Below, piece by piece: positions 23,773 to 33,996 of a DNA stretch of 64,000 nt. Each line of letters starts with the position of its first letter. Within the stretch, counting starts at the first letter, position 1. Made by a program: the position numbers and the translations under genes. Origin of the DNA: Bacteroidales bacterium (lineage in GTDB: Bacteria; Bacteroidota; Bacteroidia; Bacteroidales; F082); contig JAKSMX010000013.1 of assembly GCA_024400305.1 (NCBI GenBank), positions 1-64,000 of the forward strand, read 5' to 3'. The notes under the pieces are model-generated. The model ran no database searches and was not told the origin of the DNA. It was given only the letters and a program-made list of their open reading frames with translations.

Positions 23773-26223
23773 ATGAACAAGTTTTTCACGGAAAACAAGA
23801 AATCTCTCGGCATCGTTCTTTGCATCGTTGCCTTCGCATTGATAACGCTGGTTTATTTTTATCCGATAATTCAAGGAAAACGCATCAAGCAGCACGACAT
23901 CGAAATGTATAAGGGGATGTCGAAGGAAATCGTTGATTTTAAGGCGCAGACAGGTGAACAGAGTCTTTGGACGAATTCGATGTTTGGCGGAATGCCGGCC
24001 TGGAACATCAGTGTGCCGCAGAACAGTAACTTGATGACCTACATACATCGGTTGCTTAATGCAGGTTTCCCGCACCCTGTCGGAGCCGTTTTCATCAGTA
24101 TGTTGGGGTTTTTCATCCTGCTTCTCGTGATGGATTGCAAGATATGGGTGAGTTTCATCGGCGCACTGGCGTATGGATTTACGTCGTATATGTTTATAAT
24201 AATAGGTGCCGGACATAATTCAAAAGCGATGGCGATGGCTTACATGGCTCCCGTAATCGCCGGTATCTTGTTGACTTACAAGGGGAAATGTTTCTGGGGC
24301 GCAGTACTTACCGCTATAGCGTTGGCACTCGAAATCCGTGCCGGACATCTTCAGATTACGTATTATCTGCTGCTGACTGTTTTTTGCATTGTCATTGCGG
24401 AATTTGTTTCTGTCGTAAAAGAAAAAAAATATTCGGAATTTTTCAAGGCGAGCGGAATCTTGGCAGGTGTTGCGATTCTTGCCATAATGACTTGTACCAC
24501 AACGCTTTACGCAAATTACGAATTTGGAAAAGAAACGATGCGCGGCAAACCGGTCCTGACGAAAAACGTTGAGAATCAGACAAAAGGCCTCGATCGTGAT
24601 TATATCACTCAATGGAGCTACGGGATAGGGGAGACGTGGAGCCTGATGATTCCGAATGTGAAAGGCGGTGCGTCGGGTTATATCGGAAACAGAAATGCCG
24701 CTCTTGACTGTGCCGATTCTCGTTTCCGTTCGACGATAGCGCAGCAGAACGCTTACTGGGGCGATCAGCCCGGTACAAGCGGCCCCGTCTATGTCGGCGC
24801 AATAGTCTGTTTCCTTTTCATCCTCGGACTTTTTGTTGTGAAAGGAAAATACAAATGGGCACTTCTTGCCGCAACGGTTCTCTCGATTTTGCTCAGCTGG
24901 GGCAAGAATTTCATGGGATTCACGGATTTCTTCCTAGATTTCGTGCCTGGTTACAATAAGTTCCGCGCAGTCTCAATGACTTTGGTGATCGCGGAAGTAT
25001 GTATGCCGTTGCTGGCGTTCCTTGCCTTGGCGGAAATTTTCAAGAATCCTGAAGTGTTGAAAAACAATATGAAATATTTCTGGATCTCGTTGGGCTTGAC
25101 AGGCGGTATTTGCCTGATTTTCTATGTAATGCCGCAGACATTCTTTAATTTCTTAAGTAAAAACGAAACTGTTCAGTTCCAGCAACTTATGTCTGGAAAA
25201 GATGGCGCGATGTACCAGACTTTCGCTGCGCAATTGGAAAATGTCCGTGTCGAAATATTCAAGAAGGACGCAATGAGAAGCCTGCTCTTCATCGTTGCCG
25301 CAGCTGCGATTATCTTATTGAATATTAAAGGTAAAATGAAATCAAATGTCATGTTTGCGACATTGGCGGTTTTGGTTGTGGCTGATATGTTCACAATCGA
25401 CAGGCGTTATCTGAACAACGACAATTTCATTGATAAGCGTAAATTTGATAAACCATTCGTAATCAGTGACATAGATAAGACAATTATGAACGACAATTCG
25501 CTCGATTATCGTGTTATCAACCTTTCGACGAGCACTTTTAACGATGCAAGCACATCTTATTTCCATAAATCTGTCGGTGGATACCACGGTGCAAAACTCC
25601 GCCGTTATCAGGATATTATCGACCATTACCTTTCCGGCAAGACGGATGCGAATTATTTCAAGGTGCTCGACATGTTGAATACCAAATATATAATATATCC
25701 GAGAGATAACAAACTGTCTTATTATCCTAATTTTGAAGCTTTCGGAAATGCATGGATAGTTTCTGATATTCAATGGGTTACGACACCAAATGACGAGATA
25801 GATGCCATTGCGACGACGGATGTGAAAAATGTTGCGATTGTCAATGAGGAATTTAAGGATATTCTTGGTGATTTTGCTGCAACTCCGGCTGAAGGCACCA
25901 TCAAACTTGTTGATTATAAGCCGAATCAGTTGACGTATAACTTCGATTCGTCAAAAGACGAACTCGTTGTCTTCTCCGAAATTTGGACAAAGAAAGGTTG
26001 GATAATGTGGATAGACGGAGTCGAAAGCCAGTTGTTCCGCTCTGATTATATCTTGCGCTCGGCAATCATTCCGGCCGGTCAGCATGAAGTCGTAATGCGT
26101 TATGAACCAAGGATTTGGAAGGTCGGGAATACAATACAGTTGATTACTTCGTTCATTCTCATTGCAGGGTTGATTTTCGCTGTTTACATGACATATAGGA
26201 AGAGAAAATCAGCAAGTTTGTAA
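23773..26223 (+). CDS. YfhO-family large membrane protein
   Basis: This 816-residue polytopic membrane protein matches the YfhO family, GT-C-fold-like proteins linked to glycosylation of surface polymers. It has an N-terminal membrane segment, a loop with SLWTNSMFGGMPAW, many further membrane helices, a long soluble part (about 560-780) with the YFHKSVGGYHGAKLRRYQD segment, and a last helix near the C-terminus. In Bacteroidota it commonly sits beside glycosyltransferase genes, as here, so cell-surface glycan assembly is likely. The start is 1 bp after the upstream stop. Confidence 0.87.
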   Translation: MNKFFTENKKSLGIVLCIVAFALITLVYFYPIIQGKRIKQHDIEMYKGMSKEIVDFKAQTGEQSLWTNSMFGGMPAWNISVPQNSNLMTYIHRLLNAGFPHPVGAVFISMLGFFILLLVMDCKIWVSFIGALAYGFTSYMFIIIGAGHNSKAMAMAYMAPVIAGILLTYKGKCFWGAVLTAIALALEIRAGHLQITYYLLLTVFCIVIAEFVSVVKEKKYSEFFKASGILAGVAILAIMTCTTTLYANYEFGKETMRGKPVLTKNVENQTKGLDRDYITQWSYGIGETWSLMIPNVKGGASGYIGNRNAALDCADSRFRSTIAQQNAYWGDQPGTSGPVYVGAIVCFLFILGLFVVKGKYKWALLAATVLSILLSWGKNFMGFTDFFLDFVPGYNKFRAVSMTLVIAEVCMPLLAFLALAEIFKNPEVLKNNMKYFWISLGLTGGICLIFYVMPQTFFNFLSKNETVQFQQLMSGKDGAMYQTFAAQLENVRVEIFKKDAMRSLLFIVAAAAIILLNIKGKMKSNVMFATLAVLVVADMFTIDRRYLNNDNFIDKRKFDKPFVISDIDKTIMNDNSLDYRVINLSTSTFNDASTSYFHKSVGGYHGAKLRRYQDIIDHYLSGKTDANYFKVLDMLNTKYIIYPRDNKLSYYPNFEAFGNAWIVSDIQWVTTPNDEIDAIATTDVKNVAIVNEEFKDILGDFAATPAEGTIKLVDYKPNQLTYNFDSSKDELVVFSEIWTKKGWIMWIDGVESQLFRSDYILRSAIIPAGQHEVVMRYEPRIWKVGNTIQLITSFILIAGLIFAVYMTYRKRKSASL

Positions 26224-26244
26224 GATTTGCTTGATTTATATAGT

Positions 26245-27549
26245 ATGAAACGTGTTCTGATAATTACATATTACTGGCCGCCATCGGGAGGTTCCGGTGT
26301 GCAGCGTTGGCTGAAAATGTCAAAGTATCTGCCTGAAAACGGCTGGCAACCAGTGATTTACACCGCCGAAGATGCCGAATATCCTGTTGAAGATTCATCG
26401 TTGGAAAAAGATGTCGCACCAGAAACGGAGGTTATCAGAAGGCCGATAGTTGAACCGTACACCATTTACAAAAAACTTCTTGGAATCAAGAAGGAGGAGA
26501 AGGTAAAAGCTGGTTTTGTCAACGAAGGAAGGCAGAAATCCACCTGGAAAGAAAACCTGAGTGTTTGGATCAGAGGTAATTTATTCATTCCCGACGCCCG
26601 TTGCTGGTGGATCAGGCCATCGGTTAGGTTTCTGTCAAAATATCTTAAGGAAAATTCCGTTGATGCGATTATTTCTACAGGTCCGCCGCATTCAATACAC
26701 TTGATTGCCAAGGTGTTACATAAAAAATTGAGTATTCCTTGGGTCGCTGATTTCCGTGACCCGTGGACGGAGATATTCTATTTCGACTCGCTAAAATTGT
26801 CAAAACGTAGCCTGCGGAAACATAAAAATCTTGAAAAACAAGTGCTTACTGAAGCTGACAAAGTTGTTGCCGTCGGGTGGCACGAAGCCGCTGATCTTGA
26901 AAATCTCGGTGCAAAAAACGTTCAAGTTGTGACAAATGGCTTTGATAATGAATGTGTTAATTCTGAAATTCGGTTTGAAAGGAACGAAAAGTTTACGATA
27001 ACATATACAGGAGTTCTTCTTCCAAATGAGTCGTTTGTGATATGGGATGCGCTAAATGAACTTTGCGGGGAAAATTCAGAATTTGCCAACAATTTGAAAA
27101 TCAAACTTATCGGTCATATTGACGGGAAGGTCAGAAGTTATATCGCAGAGAAGAATCTTGAATCAAAAGTCGAGAATGTTGAATATATGCAACATGCGCA
27201 AGTACTTGAATATCAACGAAAATCGGATTTGCTACTTTTGTTGGTCCCGATAGCGAAGAAAGCGGAGTGTATTTTGACAGGCAAGCTTTTTGAATATCTT
27301 GCTTCCGGTCGGCCAGTCTTGGCCATCGCCCCTGAAAACGGTGATGTCGCAAGAGTCTTGAAGGAGACTGCGTGCGGTTTCACTGTTGATTTCAACGATA
27401 AAGAGAAAATGAAATCAATTATTATGGATTTGTTTGTTAAATATCAAGAAAATCAATTGGTTACGAATAAGAATGACGTTGTGGGAAAATTCTCAAGACG
27501 TAATCTGACAAAAGAATTTTCAAAAATACTTGATAATATAATCAAATAA
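26245..27549 (+). CDS. Glycosyltransferase family 4-like protein
   Basis: A 434-residue GT-B-fold glycosyltransferase. The N-terminal ITYYWPPSGGSGVQRW motif and the DAIISTGPPHSIHLIA and WVADFRDPW segments form the acceptor domain. The C-terminal domain has the nucleotide-sugar site region (GKLFEYLASGRPVLAIAP) with the usual Glu residue. It likely adds a sugar to a surface polysaccharide or lipid carrier. The donor is unknown. The start chosen is the ATG 22 bp after the YfhO stop. Confidence 0.88.
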   Translation: MKRVLIITYYWPPSGGSGVQRWLKMSKYLPENGWQPVIYTAEDAEYPVEDSSLEKDVAPETEVIRRPIVEPYTIYKKLLGIKKEEKVKAGFVNEGRQKSTWKENLSVWIRGNLFIPDARCWWIRPSVRFLSKYLKENSVDAIISTGPPHSIHLIAKVLHKKLSIPWVADFRDPWTEIFYFDSLKLSKRSLRKHKNLEKQVLTEADKVVAVGWHEAADLENLGAKNVQVVTNGFDNECVNSEIRFERNEKFTITYTGVLLPNESFVIWDALNELCGENSEFANNLKIKLIGHIDGKVRSYIAEKNLESKVENVEYMQHAQVLEYQRKSDLLLLLVPIAKKAECILTGKLFEYLASGRPVLAIAPENGDVARVLKETACGFTVDFNDKEKMKSIIMDLFVKYQENQLVTNKNDVVGKFSRRNLTKEFSKILDNIIK

Positions 27550-27554
27550 AAAAA

Positions 27555-28718
27555 ATGAATGACGATTGTTTCAACGGAAAAATAAAAGTGTGCCATCTTA
27601 TCAGCAAACATAAAATGGATGACATGCGTGTTTTCCATAAGGAATGTAAGTCGTTGGTTGACAATGGATTTGATGTCACTTTGGTTGGTTTTGGCGAAAA
27701 GCCGGAGACAAAAATCATTGACGGAGTAAATTGCATAACACAATTCTGCCCAATAAAGAACAACATTGAACTGCTTCGTAAACGCAACAGAATGAGCTAT
27801 TTGACAGCTCTTGAAGTTGACGCTGACATCTATCATCTGCATGAGCCGGAACTTCTTTCAATCGGATTGAAATTGAAAAGGAAAGGTAAAATCGTTATTT
27901 TCGACAGTCATGAATTTTATGGATGGCAGTTGCACGATAACATACATAAAATCAAGGTGATAAAGGTTCCGGCTTTGTTGATGAAACTCATCGGGAATCT
28001 TTATATGAAATATGAGAAATTTGTTTGCGAAAGGATTGACGGAGTGATTCAGGTCTGCACCTTGAATGGCAAAGACTATTTTGAAAAACGTTGTCGTAAG
28101 TCATTGTTTGTCAGAAATTTACCGAATATTGCTGATTATACCCGAAAAACAGAAGTCAGATTTTCTGATAATCCGCTTGTTGCCATGATTGGCGGAATCA
28201 CAAAAGAACGTGGCATTACACAATTAACGAAAGCTTCTTACAATGCAGGGGCAAGATTGCAGCTTGCGGGAAACTTCATGCCGGAATCATACGAGCATGA
28301 ATTAAAGCAAATGCCTGCATATCAATGTGTTGAATATAAAGGCTTCCTTGATAAAAAAGGAATGTTAAATGTTTTGGAGAACTCGTCAATCGGAGCTTCG
28401 ACATTGCTTCATGTCGGGCAATATAACCTAATCGACACTTTTCCGACAAAGGTTTATGACTATATGGCGATGGAACTTCCAGTGATTATTTCAAATACGC
28501 CTTACGCATTGAAAATGAATAAAATACATTATTTTGGCATCTGTGTTGACCCATCAAATGTTAATGAAATAGCAGATGCTATCACTTGGCTGAAGTGTCA
28601 TCCTGAAGAAGCAGTCGCAATGGGAAAAAACGGCAGAAAGGCTGTCGTTGATGAGTTTAACTGGGAGAAAGAAAGCAAAAAATTAGTGACATTCTATCAT
28701 GAATTGTTGAACTCATAA
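27555..28718 (+). CDS. Glycosyltransferase, GT-B fold
   Basis: This 387-residue glycosyltransferase starts 5 bp after the preceding one. Visible features are the N-terminal KVCHLISKHKMDDMRVFHKE, the DIYHLHEPELL and IVIFDSHEFYGWQ segments, and the C-terminal donor-binding part (TFPTKVYDYMAMELPVIISNTP). The second half matches GT1/GT4 families. It forms an operon with YfhO and the preceding transferase. Acceptor and donor cannot be inferred. Confidence 0.87.
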   Translation: MNDDCFNGKIKVCHLISKHKMDDMRVFHKECKSLVDNGFDVTLVGFGEKPETKIIDGVNCITQFCPIKNNIELLRKRNRMSYLTALEVDADIYHLHEPELLSIGLKLKRKGKIVIFDSHEFYGWQLHDNIHKIKVIKVPALLMKLIGNLYMKYEKFVCERIDGVIQVCTLNGKDYFEKRCRKSLFVRNLPNIADYTRKTEVRFSDNPLVAMIGGITKERGITQLTKASYNAGARLQLAGNFMPESYEHELKQMPAYQCVEYKGFLDKKGMLNVLENSSIGASTLLHVGQYNLIDTFPTKVYDYMAMELPVIISNTPYALKMNKIHYFGICVDPSNVNEIADAITWLKCHPEEAVAMGKNGRKAVVDEFNWEKESKKLVTFYHELLNS

Positions 28719-29084
28719 TTGTAATTTTTTATTTACAATTTCTTTTAAAAATTAACCGAACTGCTCCATGCTGACTCCGTTTTTTGCTGAAACAGGGAAC
28801 AACTTCATGTCGGCATTCAATTCCTTGACGTTCATTTGTAATGCTTCGAAATCGAAATCAAACATACTGAAATAATCAATATTGTTGATTATCAATGTTT
28901 TACTATCGTTTTCAGCGATACTGCCTTTTGCGATGTAATCCCAATATTTCTGTATTATTTCCGGAGTGTATCGCGCAAAAAGCCACTCTGCAATGCGACA
29001 AGGCTGATGTGTTGTGTTTCAACACTTTTAGCCTTGGCGATTACAGTCTTAAAAATGCTTTCGTTATCGGAAGTTTATGCTTTT
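28719..29084. other. Stretch with a hypB relic
   Basis: Between a glycosyltransferase and a thioredoxin-like gene there is no intact gene, only the decayed hypB fragment described separately and about 60 bp of spacer on its upstream side. Confidence 0.6.
28752..29018 (-). pseudogene. Decayed C-terminal fragment of HypB-like GTPase
   Basis: The minus strand encodes an open stretch of 88 codons whose last 55 residues read TLIINNIDYFSMFDFDFEAL, then about 14 residues, then KLFPVSAKNGVSMEQF and a stop. This matches the C-terminus of HypB, the G3E GTPase for nickel insertion into hydrogenase: LxINKIDLLPxxDFD, then xVxPVSAKTGEGxxxW. The NKxD guanine-specificity motif has become NNID. There is no start codon in family-like context, and TAA and TGA stop codons precede it in frame. 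The N-terminal two thirds, including the P-loop, is missing. No hydrogenase gene is nearby. Confidence 0.6.
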
Positions 29085-30203
29085 TTATTTGTTCAACGCA
29101 TTCACGACTGCGTTTTCAATTTCTTCTCCGCGGATTCCACGGTTGATGATGATGCCGTCTTTTCCGACCAGCATGATTTCCGGAATGCCGTTGAATCCGT
29201 AAATCTTTGATGCAATGTTCGCTGTGTCAATGACTTGTGGATATGTAATTCCAAGTTTTTCAACCATTGCTGCGTGTTTGTCAATCTGATCCCAGACATC
29301 AACACCGACAACTACAAGGCCTTGTTTAGCATATTTCTCGGAAATCCTGATAAGGTTTTCCTTGATTTCATCTCTGCACGGGCTGCACCATGAAGCCCAG
29401 AAATCAACGATGGCTAATTTCCCGCCTATGACATCACTTAACTTTCCTAATTCATTGGTACTGAAATTGATACATTCAAAATCAACATATTGTTTGCCGT
29501 CTGAAGTCGCTTCAGCAGCCTGTAGTCTCTCGATTTCCTTGTTGAGTCTTTCATCATCTTTTACAATCGAACCTTCGGCGTCGCGTACTGAAAGGAGCTG
29601 TTCCACTGTCGGCACTGCTTCAAGAAGTTCTGAAACGGCGTACCTGCCGAGAATGTTGCTCTTGTTTTCATTGAAAAGTCTGTCGGCGGCTTCATTGGAA
29701 TTTACAATGTATTGTTCATGAATTTCCTCAAAGCGATTTGACAGGCTGTCTTTGACGTTTTCGTCATCGATGCTGTAATACAATTTAATGATTTCAGCCG
29801 ATTCTTTCTGATAATCTGTCACGTTGCATTCGTTGAAGTATTGTGTAAGACGCTCGTTGAGTGGAGTGCCGGTGACGGTGTTTTCTTCAATATTAATACT
29901 AATGTTACCGGCTTCAAGGATGAATTCCAGACCGCCTTTTCTTGGACTTGCGCTTGCGTAGGCCATCATTGGTGTGGTGATTGTGTCAGTGAATGTGAAT
30001 GTTCCGTTTGTAACTATCGCAGTGTCAATCGGTTTTGCATTACGTGTTTTGTAATTGTAGAAGTCGTAAAGATAGATTTCTGTTCCGTCTTCGACATCTT
30101 GGACTTGTCCGTTGACGACGTATTTGTTTGTGTTCTTGTTTCCGCATGAAAATGCGATGATGGCCAAGGCCATGATTGTGATTGATTTTTTAATTGTATT
30201 CAT
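29085..30203 (-). CDS. DUF4369/TlpA-type thioredoxin lipoprotein
   Basis: A 372-residue exported lipoprotein with lipobox LAIIAFSC. Residues about 28-130 match DUF4369 (NGQVQDVEDGTEIYLYD, AKPIDTAIVTNGTFTF). A helical middle follows. The C-terminal 140 residues are a TlpA/AhpC-like thioredoxin domain with active site DFWASWCSPCRDE and the cis-proline region GFNGIPEIMLVGKDG. It probably reduces or exchanges disulfides in the periplasm. Such proteins are numerous in Bacteroidota and individual substrates are unknown. Confidence 0.88.
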   Translation of the reverse strand: MNTIKKSITIMALAIIAFSCGNKNTNKYVVNGQVQDVEDGTEIYLYDFYNYKTRNAKPIDTAIVTNGTFTFTDTITTPMMAYASASPRKGGLEFILEAGNISINIEENTVTGTPLNERLTQYFNECNVTDYQKESAEIIKLYYSIDDENVKDSLSNRFEEIHEQYIVNSNEAADRLFNENKSNILGRYAVSELLEAVPTVEQLLSVRDAEGSIVKDDERLNKEIERLQAAEATSDGKQYVDFECINFSTNELGKLSDVIGGKLAIVDFWASWCSPCRDEIKENLIRISEKYAKQGLVVVGVDVWDQIDKHAAMVEKLGITYPQVIDTANIASKIYGFNGIPEIMLVGKDGIIINRGIRGEEIENAVVNALNK

Positions 30204-30218
30204 ATTTCAAAAATTTTA

Positions 30219-30226
30219 CAAAGATA
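30219..30226 (-). promoter_or_regulatory. -7 box of the TlpA-type gene
   Basis: TATCTTTG on the minus strand, 15 bp before the start codon. Confidence 0.55.
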
Positions 30227-30302
30227 CAAATATTTTAAAAAGGTTAATCAAATATTATTATTTAATCAACTTTTGCAAAATATTGTTTAAGATTATATAA
30301 AA

Positions 30303-30332
30303 GCGCGAAACAAGTCTGAACTCGCTTCGCGC
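30303..30332 (-). terminator. Terminator of the ATP synthase operon
   Basis: Read on the minus strand, GCGCGAA (30326-30332) and TTCGCGC (30303-30309) pair and are followed by TTTTATATAA. It lies about 30 bp after the atpG stop. Confidence 0.65.
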
Positions 30333-30363
30333 CCTTTTAACTTTCAACTTTATGATTTTCAAC

Positions 30364-31260
30364 TTAAAGCGCATTCGCGCCGCCGACGATTTCGATGATT
30401 TCGTTTGTGATGGCGGTCTGACGTGCCTTGTTGTATGAAAGGTTGAGTTCTTTCAGCAGTTCGGCTGCGTTGTCCGTCGCCTTGGTCATGGAGACCATTC
30501 TCGCACCGTGTTCGGATGTTATGCTGTCGAGTAACACCTTGAAAACCTGCAATTTAAGTGATTTCGGAACCAATGTCTCAAGAATTTCACTTTTTGAAGG
30601 CTGGAAGATATATTCAACATCGCTTTGCATCTTCTTTTCGGTTGCAGTTTCCTCCTTGTTGACGATGGGAAGGAACTGCTCTTTCACGAGAATCTGGCTC
30701 CCGGCGTTTTTGAACTGGTTGTAAATGAATATGATACGGTCGTATTTCTCGTTCACGAAGTCATTCATCAGTTCTTCGGCGAAAGGCAGGGTGTTGTCGT
30801 AAGTAAGGTTGTCGAGAATCTCAAATCTCGGTTCCAGATTCGGAACTTTCTTGAATTTGAGTGTCTCATAGACCTTCTTGCTTATACATAAAATGTCAAC
30901 GTTGCCTTTGTCGAAATGTGTCTGATAGTTATCCTTGATGAAACTCATTGTTTCACGGATCACTGTCGCGTTGAAGACACCGCACAGTCCTTTGTTTGAC
31001 GCCACCGGTATGATGAGTATTTTCTCGTCTTCCGGATGTTCTCTGTGGATTTTTGCATAGACTCCTTCGTTGGATGTCTGCAACGATGACGAAAGATCCT
31101 GCATTATCTCGCTGAGCTTGGAGGCGTAAGGGCGGAGTGCCAGAATCGCGTTCTGCGACTTGCGCAGTTTTGACGCCGACACCATCTTCATGGCGGACGT
31201 GATCTGCATCGTTGAATTTACAGAAGCGATTCGTATTCTGACTTCTTTGAGGTTCGCCAT
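30364..31260 (-). CDS. atpG: ATP synthase F1 gamma subunit
   Basis: This 298-residue central-stalk subunit couples rotation to catalysis. The N-terminal helix (KEVRIRIASVNSTMQITSAMKMVSASKLRK) and the C-terminal helix (MTKATDNAAELLKELNLSYNKARQTAITNEIIEIVGGANAL) are the conserved coiled-coil halves. A central domain carries SNKGLCGVFNATV. It is the last gene of the operon, 8 bp after atpA. The beta and epsilon genes are not here, consistent with the split arrangement known in Bacteroidota. Confidence 0.97.
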   Translation of the reverse strand: MANLKEVRIRIASVNSTMQITSAMKMVSASKLRKSQNAILALRPYASKLSEIMQDLSSSLQTSNEGVYAKIHREHPEDEKILIIPVASNKGLCGVFNATVIRETMSFIKDNYQTHFDKGNVDILCISKKVYETLKFKKVPNLEPRFEILDNLTYDNTLPFAEELMNDFVNEKYDRIIFIYNQFKNAGSQILVKEQFLPIVNKEETATEKKMQSDVEYIFQPSKSEILETLVPKSLKLQVFKVLLDSITSEHGARMVSMTKATDNAAELLKELNLSYNKARQTAITNEIIEIVGGANAL

Positions 31261-31268
31261 AATAATCT

Positions 31269-32855
31269 TTATTTCTTATTCATCAGTTCGATGATTTCAT
31301 TGGCGGCGTTTTTCAGCACGTTTGTGATTTCATCTGTATATTTGCCGGCTTTGAGTTCGGCCATTGTGTCTTGATGTGAGCTGTTGAGCAGCGCGAGGTA
31401 TCTCTTCTCGAAGTCTGCCACCTGATTCGGCTGGATTTTCCTGAGCAGGTTGTTGACGCCGCAGTAGATGATAGCGACTTCCTCTTCGACTCTCAAAGGT
31501 GACGACTGCGGCTGGATTAGCATCTGCACGTTGCGGCGGCCTTTGTCGAGGACTGCCTGTGTTGCTGCATCGAGGTCGGAGCCGAATTTCGAGAATGCTT
31601 CCAGTTCACGGAACTGCGCCTGATCGAGTTTCAAGGTGCCTGCGACTTTCTTCATTGACTTGATTTGCGCCTTGCCGCCGACGCGCGACACCGAGATACC
31701 GACGTTGATGGCGGGACGGATACCCGCGTTGAAGAGGTTGGTCTCCAGGAATATCTGTCCGTCAGTGATTGAGATGACGTTTGTCGGGATGTACGCCGAC
31801 ACGTCGCCGGCCTGTGTCTCGATAATAGGAAGTGCCGTCAATGAACCGCCGCCTTTGACCTTTCCTTTAAGGCTTTCCGGGAGGTCGTTCATTTTTGCCG
31901 CAATCTCATCGTTGTTGATAATCTTCGCTGCTCTTTCGAGAAGACGTGAGTGAAGATAGAACACGTCGCCCGGATATGCTTCACGTCCTGGTGGTCTGCG
32001 GAGAAGCAAGGAGACTTCGCGATAAGCCACGGCCTGTTTCGAGAGGTCATCGTAGATGATGAGGGCTGAACGGCCCGTGTCGCGGAAATATTCACCGATG
32101 GCTGCTCCGGCGAACGGTGCGTAATATTGCATTGCGGCTGTGTCGGATGCAGTCGCGGCCACCACGATTGTGTATGGAAGTGCGCCGTGGTCTTCAAGGT
32201 TCTGCACGATGTTGGCGATTGTCGAACCTTTCTGTCCGATGGCCACGTAGATGCAATAGACCGGTTCGCCTTTGTCGTAGAATTCCTTCTGGTTGATGAT
32301 GGTGTCGATTGCGATTGCCGTCTTGCCTGTCTGGCGGTCGCCGATGATAAGCTCGCGCTGTCCGCGTCCGATCGGGATCATTGCGTCGATGGCCTTGATG
32401 CCAGTCTGGAGAGGTTCATCGACAGGTTTGCGGAAGATGACGCCCGGAGCTTTGCGTTCAAGTGGCATCTCCACTGTCTCGCCTTTGATTTCGCCCTTGC
32501 CGTCGATTGGGTCGCCTAACGTGTTGATGACACGTCCGAGCATGCCTTCGCCGACGTTGACTGATGCGATGCGGTGGGTGCATACGACAGTGTCGCCCTC
32601 CTGAATGTCACCGGCGTCGTTGAGAAGCACCACGCCCACGTTGTCCTCTTCGAGGTTCTGGACGATGCCCATCACACCGTTTTTCTCAAACTCGACAAGC
32701 TCGCCTGACTCGGCGTTCCCCATGCCATACACGCGGGCCACGCCGTCACCGACGTTTAGCACCGTGCCCTTGACATCGAGAGTGGCCTTGTTTTCGAAAT
32801 TGGTCAACTCGTCAAGTAATATTGCTGATACTTCAGCGGGTTTTATTTTTCCCAT
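31269..32855 (-). CDS. atpA: ATP synthase F1 alpha subunit
   Basis: This 528-residue subunit carries the non-catalytic nucleotide sites of F1. Visible are the P-loop [13 protein letters not shown] at about residue 170, the beta-barrel N-terminus ([21 protein letters not shown]) and the signature [14 protein letters not shown] with its conserved Arg. Length and order fit the family. It precedes atpG by 8 bp. Confidence 0.98.
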   Translation of the reverse strand: MGKIKPAEVSAILLDELTNFENKATLDVKGTVLNVGDGVARVYGMGNAESGELVEFEKNGVMGIVQNLEEDNVGVVLLNDAGDIQEGDTVVCTHRIASVNVGEGMLGRVINTLGDPIDGKGEIKGETVEMPLERKAPGVIFRKPVDEPLQTGIKAIDAMIPIGRGQRELIIGDRQTGKTAIAIDTIINQKEFYDKGEPVYCIYVAIGQKGSTIANIVQNLEDHGALPYTIVVAATASDTAAMQYYAPFAGAAIGEYFRDTGRSALIIYDDLSKQAVAYREVSLLLRRPPGREAYPGDVFYLHSRLLERAAKIINNDEIAAKMNDLPESLKGKVKGGGSLTALPIIETQAGDVSAYIPTNVISITDGQIFLETNLFNAGIRPAINVGISVSRVGGKAQIKSMKKVAGTLKLDQAQFRELEAFSKFGSDLDAATQAVLDKGRRNVQMLIQPQSSPLRVEEEVAIIYCGVNNLLRKIQPNQVADFEKRYLALLNSSHQDTMAELKAGKYTDEITNVLKNAANEIIELMNKK

Positions 32856-32891
32856 ATTTTATTTTTTGTCTGATTATCAAACTGTTAATTA

Positions 32892-33449
32892 TCAATATCC
32901 TTTAACATAAAGGTTCTCGGTGAATATCTTCGAAAGCCGTTTCAGCTTCGTCCTGATACTTGCGTCGTATTCGTAGTCGCCACGGCGGATGATGAAACCT
33001 CCGATGATTTTTTCATCAATCTTGTTGACGATCTGAATGTGGCCTTTGATGATATCTTTCACGAAAGTGAGGAATTTCTGTCTTGTGGCCTCGTCGATTT
33101 CAACGGCGGTGGTTATTGTCACAACCTCGATATTATTGTACTCGTTGTATAAATCGCGATACTGTTCGTATATGTCTCCAATTATCTCGCCGCGGTTCTT
33201 TTCAACCATCATCGAGATGAAATTCAAAGTATTGGCCGAGATGCTGTCTTTGAAGATGCGTACGAGTATCTCTGATTTCTTTTTGTCGGAGACAAACGGT
33301 CTGGATAGTAGTCCACGCAATTCGTGACTCTCGTTGATTGTATCGCAAACAGTCTCGAGGTCCGACAGTCCTTCTTCCGTCATGTTGTTTTTTATGGCGA
33401 AATCGAGGAATGCCTTGGCGTATCGGCGTGTCAAAAGAGTGTCTTTCAT
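32892..33449 (-). CDS. atpH: ATP synthase F1 delta subunit
   Basis: The 185-residue subunit links F1 to the peripheral stalk. The N-terminal LLTRRYAKAFLDFAIKN and the C-terminal KIIGGFIIRRGDYEYDASIRTKLKRL are the two family signatures. It sits between atpF and atpA, 10 bp after the atpF stop. Confidence 0.95.
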   Translation of the reverse strand: MKDTLLTRRYAKAFLDFAIKNNMTEEGLSDLETVCDTINESHELRGLLSRPFVSDKKKSEILVRIFKDSISANTLNFISMMVEKNRGEIIGDIYEQYRDLYNEYNNIEVVTITTAVEIDEATRQKFLTFVKDIIKGHIQIVNKIDEKIIGGFIIRRGDYEYDASIRTKLKRLSKIFTENLYVKGY

Positions 33450-33459
33450 ACTACCTTAA

Positions 33460-33957
33460 TTAATTGTTGTTTTCCGTTTCCTTGATGATTCTCTCTATGT
33501 AATCCATTTGTGCCTGGTTGCTGTCGAGTTGTTTCTCAAGGATTTTCTCCGCCACCTTTATTGAGATGTTGGCGATTTCATTCTTGATGTCGGTCAGCGC
33601 GGCTTTGCGTTCATTCTCAATGGTTTCCTTTGCGGTTTCCACGATGTGGTTTGTCTCTTCCGTCGCCTTAGCCTTTGCTTCCTCGATGATTCTGTCACGT
33701 GTCGAACGCGCGTCGGTCAAGATTTTGTCGCGTTCCTCGCGTGCTTCCTGGAGGACTTTCTCGTTGTCGGCCTGAAGTTGTTTCATCTCTTCATGTGTGC
33801 GTTCCGCCAGTTCAAGAGCTTCGGTGATTTTTTCCTCGCGTTTCTTCAAAGCCTTGCCGATGATTGGGAAAGCGACTTTAGCCAAAACTAAAAACACTAT
33901 GCCGAATGCCAATGTCATCCAGAAAATCAACCCAAAATCAGGAGTTATAAGTTCCAT
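33460..33957 (-). CDS. atpF: ATP synthase Fo b subunit
   Basis: The 165-residue peripheral stalk subunit has one N-terminal membrane span (FGLIFWMTLAFGIVFLVLAKVAF) followed by a long charged helix rich in Glu, Lys and Ala. This is the standard b-subunit layout. It follows atpE after an 80-bp intergenic stretch with a strong hairpin, unlike the other tightly spaced genes. Confidence 0.95.
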   Translation of the reverse strand: MELITPDFGLIFWMTLAFGIVFLVLAKVAFPIIGKALKKREEKITEALELAERTHEEMKQLQADNEKVLQEAREERDKILTDARSTRDRIIEEAKAKATEETNHIVETAKETIENERKAALTDIKNEIANISIKVAEKILEKQLDSNQAQMDYIERIIKETENNN

Positions 33958-33996
33958 TTCTTTTATTTTTTGTTTGTGTTTTCATTTTTAAAATCC

